DNA of 63,971 nt, from assembly GCA_964601505.1 (NCBI GenBank), contig CAZRNR010000007.1:1-63971 (forward strand), given 5' to 3'. The notes beneath the pieces are model-generated. The model was not told where the DNA came from. It ran no database searches and was given only the letters and a program-made list of their open reading frames with translations. Position numbers and translations under genes: made by a program. Numbering within the stretch: position 1 is the stretch's first letter; the number at the start of each line of letters is the position of its first letter. Positions 61,808 through 63,971 of this stretch are shown in pieces. This DNA comes from DRWZ01 sp964601505 (GTDB lineage Bacteria > Calescibacteriota > Calescibacteriia > Calescibacteriales > Calescibacteriaceae).

Positions 61808-63712
61808 ATGGAAATTATTCTGAAATGGGGCGAGAATAAAAAGGTAAGAAATATTCCTGAACTTTTTATAAAGAGGGTCAATATATCTTACGGAAAGTTA
61901 GCATATAGATACAAAACGCAACAAGGAGTATGGAGAGATGTAAGTTGGGGAGAATTCAAGAAGTATGTGGATTCTTTAACGACTTTTCTGATAAAAAATG
62001 GTGTGAGCAAGGGGGATAAGATATCTATACTTTCTGATACAAGACCGGAGTGGTGTATTGCAGATATGGCTATTCTTTCATCGGGAGCGACAACTGTTGG
62101 ACTCTACCCTACTCTCTCATCATCACAGATAGAATATATCTTGAATCACTCAGATTCAAAAATGCTTTTTGTTGAGAATAAAGAAAAACTTGAAAAATTC
62201 TTACCAATCTCGGGGAAAACTCAGATAAGAAAGGTAATAATTTTTGATCCTTCCGGTTTATCTGATAATCAAGATGTTCTACCACTTAGTAAGATAATAG
62301 AAAAATTTCAACCAGATCAGGATGAGATAGAAAAAAGTATTTCTGCAATAAATCAAGACGATATAGCGGTTTTGGTTTATACATCAGGGACTACAGGAAA
62401 TCCGAAGGCTGCCATGATATCTCATGGGAATATAATATCTTTCCTTTCATCGTTTGATGATTTTGCGAACACATTGGAGCTAAGTGAAGATGACATAAGC
62501 TATCATTTTTTACCTATGGCACATGTTGCCGAACACATAGCGGGATTTTTTGGGAGGATTAACCTTGGACTTCCTGCTGCTTACGCCACAAGCATAAAGG
62601 CAGTTGTTGATGAGATAAGGGAGGTAAAACCAACAGTTTTTGGAGCTGTTCCAAGAATATTTGAAAAAGCTTACGCAAGGATACGGGAGGAAGTTGCAAA
62701 ACAACCAGAAAGAAGACAGAAAATTTTCAGATGGGCAGAAAATGTCGGAAGAGAATATGTCAGGTATATGAATGAGAAAAAACCCATTCCGCTTTCTCTC
62801 AAACTAAAATACGCTTTAGCTTACAATCTTGTCCTCAAGAGAATAAGGGAGGCTTTTGGGGGAAGGGTCAAGTATTTCATAACAGGAGCAGCACCAATTC
62901 CCTACGAAATTCTTGAATTCATGTGGGCTTGCAAACTCTACATATACGAGGTTTATGGGCTTACGGAAGCAACAGTTATAACACACGCAAATACTCCAGT
63001 TGAATTCAAACTTGGAACTGTTGGAAAGCCTATAAAGTCTGTTGAATCTAAATTAGCCGAAGATGGAGAGATACTCATAAAGGGTCCTACCGTCTTCAAG
63101 GGTTATTACAAGGATGAGAAGGCAACGAAAGAAGCGATTGATGAAGAAGGTTGGTTGCATACAGGGGATATCGGAGAGTTAGATAAGGATGGATTTCTTA
63201 AAATAAAGGATAGGAAGAAACACATAATAATAACTTCTGGGGGCAAAAATATAACACCAGCGGAAATTGAAAACAAGGTCAAAGCTATGGATATAATAAT
63301 ATCACAGGTACATGTTCATGGAGATAGAAGACCATACATAGTTGCCCTGATAACTTTGAATCCATCGGAAGCATTAGAGTTCGCTATAAAAGAAAAGATA
63401 CTTAATGATGATGAGATAAAAAAAGCAAGGTCTGTTCTTGAGGAACTACAAGAAAAACCATTATCTCGCCCTCAGGGTTTAGATGAGCTGATGATTAAGA
63501 TTGTGAAGAATGAGAAAGTTTATGAGAGAGTCAGTAAAGCGGTTCAGAAGGCAAATTCAGAACTTTCAAGAGTAGAAAACATAAGAAAGTTCAGAATACT
63601 TGAGAGGGATTTTTACATAGAGGAAGGTGAAATAACTCCAACGCTAAAGGTAAGAAGGAAGACAATAGAAGAAAAATACAAACATATATTTGATCAAATG
63701 TATAGAGATTAA
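61808..63712 (+). CDS. fadD: Long-chain fatty acid-CoA ligase (AMP-forming)
   Basis: This 634-residue AMP-forming ligase activates fatty acids to acyl-CoA with ATP. The P-loop-like motif VYTSGTTGNPKAAMISH is near residue 195, YGLTEATVITHANTP is motif II, and GWLHTGDIGELDKDGFLKIKDRKKHIIITSGGKNITP completes the family core. The length and C-terminal part match the bacterial long-chain FadD15 type. It stands alone beside the candidate operator at 61776 and is followed by the CRISPR leader. Confidence 0.93.
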   Translation: MEIILKWGENKKVRNIPELFIKRVNISYGKLAYRYKTQQGVWRDVSWGEFKKYVDSLTTFLIKNGVSKGDKISILSDTRPEWCIADMAILSSGATTVGLYPTLSSSQIEYILNHSDSKMLFVENKEKLEKFLPISGKTQIRKVIIFDPSGLSDNQDVLPLSKIIEKFQPDQDEIEKSISAINQDDIAVLVYTSGTTGNPKAAMISHGNIISFLSSFDDFANTLELSEDDISYHFLPMAHVAEHIAGFFGRINLGLPAAYATSIKAVVDEIREVKPTVFGAVPRIFEKAYARIREEVAKQPERRQKIFRWAENVGREYVRYMNEKKPIPLSLKLKYALAYNLVLKRIREAFGGRVKYFITGAAPIPYEILEFMWACKLYIYEVYGLTEATVITHANTPVEFKLGTVGKPIKSVESKLAEDGEILIKGPTVFKGYYKDEKATKEAIDEEGWLHTGDIGELDKDGFLKIKDRKKHIIITSGGKNITPAEIENKVKAMDIIISQVHVHGDRRPYIVALITLNPSEALEFAIKEKILNDDEIKKARSVLEELQEKPLSRPQGLDELMIKIVKNEKVYERVSKAVQKANSELSRVENIRKFRILERDFYIEEGEITPTLKVRRKTIEEKYKHIFDQMYRD

Positions 63713-63941
63713 GAAAAATTAATTTTTGTATCTCATTAAAATTTTATATCTTCTTTTTTAGTCGCTGACGCATTTTTAGATTTTTTTTAATTTCGTTAGG
63801 TAATTTTCCAGAAAAAATGCAAGAGAGACTTTTTAGTCGCTGACAGGGGTTTTTTGCATTTTCCTCAACGACTGAAATTTTTGTCCAAAAATTTTCAAAA
63901 AACTTGACTTTTCCCTTGCATATGATTAATGTATTACTAGG
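63713..63941 (+). promoter_or_regulatory. CRISPR leader
   Basis: This is a 229-bp AT-rich stretch with no gene that ends at the first repeat. It holds a 15-bp direct repeat TTTTTAGTCGCTGAC (63755-63769 and 63830-63844). The second copy is followed by AGGGGTTTTTTGCATTTT. Near the array a TTGACT (63904-63909) could serve as a -35 element. From memory the CGCTGAC..GGGGTTTTTTGCA block resembles leaders of type I-B/III arrays in thermophilic bacteria; I have not checked this against a database. Confidence 0.55.
63755..63844 (+). repeat. 15-bp direct repeat within the leader
   Basis: TTTTTAGTCGCTGAC occurs at 63755-63769 and again at 63830-63844, identical in all 15 positions and spaced 75 bp apart. 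Such repeats may mark a duplicated leader segment or binding sites for the adaptation complex. Confidence 0.6.
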
Positions 63942-63971
63942 GTGAGTATCGAACCAGTGTGGAATTTAAAC
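63942..63971 (+). CRISPR. First repeat of a truncated CRISPR array
   Basis: The last 30 bases contain CGAACCAGTGTGGAATTTAAAC and match the form of 30-nt repeats ending ..GGAATTGAAAC in many type I-B/III systems. The 3' AAAC end and length fit. Only one copy is visible because the window ends at its last base, so the repeat call is by similarity and not by repetition. The first five bases of the unit (GTGAG) are less certain. The orientation predicted by the leader is rightward. Confidence 0.55.

Overview
The window is a dense, strongly AT-rich bacterial chromosome segment that ends inside what looks like a CRISPR array. The organism is a diderm. Evidence is an LpxL/HtrB-type acyltransferase, three predicted outer-membrane barrel proteins with signal peptides, PilB/GspE and prepilin peptidase. 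No taxon can be assigned from sequence alone. Metabolically it shows ferredoxin-linked 2-oxoacid oxidation (KorAB), fatty-acid handling (acyl-CoA dehydrogenase, acyl-CoA ligase, 3-hydroxyacyl-CoA-type SDR, DUF35 protein), oxygen defence (SOD, peroxiredoxin), non-mevalonate isoprenoid synthesis (IspF), methionine salvage (MtnB-MtnD-MtnC), glycogen synthesis and pyruvate phosphate dikinase. A thermophilic or hot-spring-type lineage is possible but unproven.

Layout. 1-9700: sufC, an EamA transporter, a relic of an IS200/IS605-type tnpB 3' end, an ADC-like/acyl-CoA dehydrogenase operon, tRNA-Ala, a TrmN6-like methylase, ispF and a PilB/GspE ATPase. 10000-13440: a four-gene surface-sugar cluster (SDR, Gfo/Idh oxidoreductase, glycosyltransferase, WbpD-like acetyltransferase). 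13500-24800: SDR, SOD, ilvC, hemW, glycosyltransferase plus asnB, a NurA-like protein, peroxiredoxin, a Ser/Thr kinase and a CbiC homologue. 24800-33600: a di-iron protein, korAB, then a leftward run of Fe-ADH, pilD, sppA and ftsW. 33900-44400: an orphan Opp ATPase, mtnBDC, an HpnA-like SDR, rimO, ppdK, DUF35, HAD and coaD. 44700-54800: a pseudopilin-like gene, glgA, a barrel protein behind tRNA-Ser, flhG, a broken carbonic anhydrase, three glycosyltransferases, a Rieske protein, tRNA-Lys plus gap, and a YceD protein. 54800-63971: a bfn/lpxL/barrel operon, NUDIX, a B12 radical SAM protein, a GH113-like lipoprotein across a scaffold gap, GNAT, a fatty acyl-CoA ligase, and a CRISPR leader with one repeat.

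Genome style. Genes are packed tightly. Convergent genes overlap at their 3' ends, and one coding end overlaps a tRNA. Start codons fall into two classes. Some have strong GGAGG ribosome sites (ilvC, korB, sod, ahpC, ppdK, ispF). Many others have none, with a TATAAT-like box only about 7-12 nt before the start, which suggests leaderless mRNAs. Two protein genes start only 5-9 nt after a tRNA.

Most notable points are the CRISPR leader and first repeat at the edge, the orphan omegaRNA-like hairpin of the tnpB relic, long Lys-rich C-terminal tails on two unrelated enzymes (PpdK and acireductone dioxygenase), a CbiC homologue with Gln at the expected catalytic His position, several clean dyads at promoters, and a terminator that abuts a start codon.
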